Origin: Stropharia rugosoannulata | Taxonomy: Eukaryota > Basidiomycota > Agaricomycetes > Agaricales > Strophariaceae | Length of the DNA stretch: 64,000 nucleotides | Assembly: GCA_028532985.1 (NCBI GenBank) | Contig: JANCIK010000006.1 | Coordinates: forward strand, 3,658,001-3,722,000 | Reading direction: 5' to 3' | Shown here: positions 61,367 through 64,000 of the stretch, piece after piece | How the letters are laid out: every line of letters starts with the position of its first letter | Position numbering within the stretch: position 1 is the first letter of the stretch | Program-made: the position numbers and the translations under genes | Notes under the pieces: generated by a model | The model's input: only the letters and a program-made list of their open reading frames with translations | Databases searched by the model: none | Told to the model about the DNA's origin: nothing

Positions 61367-64000
61367 GTAATCACTGGTGGACCGCGCGAATGGTCTCGAT
61401 GGTGGAGACCAACCGCGCTGGCCTGGGGTCGAACTTGTGCACTTTACGTCCTCTAAACTAGAACGGACGCTGCCTGGGCGGACAAATACTATATGACTTG
61501 TTATTAGATGTCAAGATTAATGTAGATAGTTTTCCTCACAATATGGATAATCATGACTCAATATGTGAGCCCCTTGTGTGGGTCGAAGATAGTCGACTTC
61601 GCGGGGTAATTCTAGTGTGCAAACAACCTACGAGGGACGTAAGTACAACCGCAAAAATAATGATAGGAAAGAGCGTACAGTCGCAACGCGACGCAGTTAT
61701 GCGTCCTGTTATCCACCTCTCTTTGCGAGGCGCGACGGCAAACAGTGAGGAAAAGAGTAGTAGGACCTGCTGTGGGTGAAAAGGATAGAAGAAAAGGACG
61801 ATGTTCTGACTGTTCGATGCTCCCATCCCGCCCTTAAATACCAAAAAAGATGACGACGTTGAAGTTTGCGCTATCCGCAAGGAGATATGGGAACAGTGGC
61901 TTTTTTAATGGCTGTTTTGCCTGTGAAAAACATGTGGGCGCGACGCACACACACATTACCATTTTCGTTCGAAACAGCAGTTGGCGGCTTATATGTGCAT
62001 GCGACACTGGATATGCAGACTTGTTGATGGCCGGTGCTTCTAATGAATCAAGCATTCACGCTCTTTTTGAGCCATCCACCGAACATTTGCCTTACTTCTG
62101 ATGCTATTAAGTATTCTTATCCTTCAAGAGAGGCGCATCGAGATGGACTCAAAAGGGTTGTATCCTATGATTGAGTAACCATTGAACACCGTGAAGACGA
62201 AAGCATGTTATTTTTGACCACGCAAACGAGTTCTATATCGCAACATAAACAAATGGCTAAAAGGGAATATCACGGCGGCTGTGGTGTTCTAGCTAGCGCT
62301 ATGCGGTTGCAACGCAATCACCTCGTCCTCCACAAGGCGCGCTAAAAAAACGAAGCGTCATTTATCAACTTTTAGGGACCGTGGGATCTCGGAGGAAGTC
62401 CTTTATGGAACGCGGTGATGCATGTTCTGCACAAGTTTTGCTACCTAGCGCTACTTACTATATACAGTGTATCAAATTTGGGACAAGATTCCCACTAGTG
62501 CGCAATACTTTAACTAAACCGCCGTCATACAGATGTTTTTTATCCTCAAAAAGAAATAGAGAAACACGGTCTGAATCCCACGCGAACATCTCCGATTGTC
62601 AAATGAACAATTAAAGCTAATTAAAGATCTATTAAAGATGTACGCTCGCAGGAACTGAAAAAATGCCACGGAAAATTTATGATGATCAATCAAATAGCGA
62701 CAAAGGTCAAAGAGGCCGAAAAACCTTGAACAAGCGAGCGCGTTTCTTCAAAATGCCTCCAGATGAGTGAGGAGCGCTGAGAAGCACAAATGTACGTGGC
62801 AGCTGCGCGGAACGTCAGACAGAGCTTATGGAATTAGCTAGAAGGATTCCAAAAAGAGTACTCTCTATTGGGGAAAGAGTATCCTAGTGCGATAGCGGCC
62901 CTCCAGACCTCATAACGACCGCGCGTACTCTGGTGACTCGTTCGGCATCGCCACGGCGTCCTCCGGCTTCGCGGCATATCGCTCCCAACGACCTCAACAC
63001 CCCATTTTAAGCATAGATATACTGTGATTTTCATGCTTTCTGTATCAAGGTCCCTGAGGCTAGTGGCTTTGGGGACTATGTTTGCAAGGCGCGGAAGGAA
63101 TTCGGGGATATCTATAAGCGGCCATGAGTAGGCCGTAAACGACGGCTGTGTCAGCCGGCGTTTGCCGCCATTTCCTCGGAGCGCACCATCAATTATTTAG
63201 CCGGTTTCCTTTCTCTCCTCCTCACCCACATACCTCGCTGAGGCCTGAGTCATTCCATCTCGCAGCACCGCCCTCAAGTCATACCAGGAGTGCTTCTATC
63301 CGCCTTCGCGTCGCGACTGGTACCTTGTTGCTCCGGCATACCATGGCCCCTAGCGACCCCATTGTCTCTGAGTTGTGCCTCGTCCTGTCGCTGGGACTCT
63401 GCCAGCTGCGTGTAACCGCCTATGTATGTGCCCCCGCAGCCAGCACACCGCTCGCAGAAGCTCGTGAATAAGCCGCGACCGCCTGCTCTCACTAAGTATG
63501 ACAATGGACAGGTAGAGACGGGGATGTTAGGGGGCCAATATGAGACTGCCCAACAGGCTCAGCTCCGAACGTTCCTCGACCTGGTGAGTTATGACATGCT
63601 CTCACTCTCGGACCACTCTGATCCGCTCACCTCCCAGGACGTATCCTCATTCCCCCTCGCCTCTCCTCGCTCCACGCCCACGCCCACGCACCGCATCCGG
63701 CCTCGCAGTCGAAGATGCACATCCGTGCCTCCACCGGCAGTAGCTCCCCAACCCGACTCAGCACTCCAGAGCTCCAAGCTCCGAGTCTCACGCCTGCCCG
63801 ATTACATAGTCGCATGCCCCCGGTGACTTTGCACCGGGCTCCAGCTACCGTTCATGGCGAAGAAAAGACAGACGCGATGGGGCTCGCTCGCGCATATGCA
63901 GGGGTGCGCATCACCCCGTCCGTCGAGCTGCCTCTCCACCTCCGGCCCACCCCAGAGTACGGAAGCTGCCTATACTAGGCATACCAGCCACCCGTCCTCA
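61367..64000. other. no firm gene; protein-like frames near the right edge
   Basis: Frames at 61498-61779 and 61850-62101 plus are open but unrecognised. From 63148 to 63978 plus the sequence is GC-rich with three overlapping Pro/Ser/Thr-rich frames (one reading ALTKYDNGQVETGMLGGQY, then FLDLVSYDML). This may be part of a multi-exon gene or of a decayed one. No motif is recognised. Confidence 0.35.

Overview
The window looks like an accessory, gene-poor and repeat-rich stretch of an Agaricomycete (mushroom-forming basidiomycete) genome. The basis is short GT-AG introns of about 35-80 nt, an F-box protein of the Agaricomycete type, a NACHT NTPase with the 'IAGGTF' N-terminal signature, HET-domain proteins, a FAR1/Cys-rich family common in mushroom genomes, and a conserved orphan family whose C-terminus reads 'EYRKLALKRFLAF'. 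The assignments of family and organism come from recognition of motifs, not from a search.

Layout. 0-3.4 kb: an F-box protein cut by the left edge, then a two-exon minus-strand TRIP4/Rqt4-type C2HC5 zinc-finger gene. 3.4-13.4 kb: a 10 kb stretch with no supportable gene. 13.4-14.85 kb: a two-exon GATA zinc-finger transcription factor. 14.85-23.2 kb: another desert with simple repeats. 23.2-24.9 kb: a two-exon NACHT (NLR-like) NTPase. 24.9-37 kb: mostly uncoding or decayed sequence with one small two-exon Cys-rich gene (30.7 kb) and open but unrecognised frames. 37-39.3 kb: a conserved orphan gene split by a 1,485-bp inverted-repeat element. 40.1-54.8 kb: two complete, directly repeated HET-domain genes plus an inverted HET relic, with a minus-strand gene between them that is split by a 2,088-bp inverted-repeat element carrying its own FAR1-like gene. 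54.8-64 kb: dispersed repeats, tandem exon-like units and unresolved multi-exon minus-strand sequence.

The main discovery is a pair of terminal-inverted-repeat (TIR) elements, each flanked by a 9-10 bp target-site duplication, the size associated with Mutator-like elements. In both cases, taking out the element and one copy of the duplication rejoins the host reading frame exactly. One element (37,682-39,166) is non-coding and filled with GTGCGTGAG-type minisatellite that resembles 5' splice sites. The other (45,155-47,242) contains a FAR1-like Cys-rich gene with 57/58 matching TIRs, which suggests that this high-copy mushroom gene family travels in, or drives, DNA transposons. A decayed terminus related to the first element lies at 56.2 kb.

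The genes probably do not form one pathway. NACHT, HET and F-box genes are typical of expanded non-self-recognition and protein-turnover repertoires in mushrooms. The HET pair shows recent duplication, local hypervariability just before the HET domain, and conversion of an intron to coding sequence in one copy.
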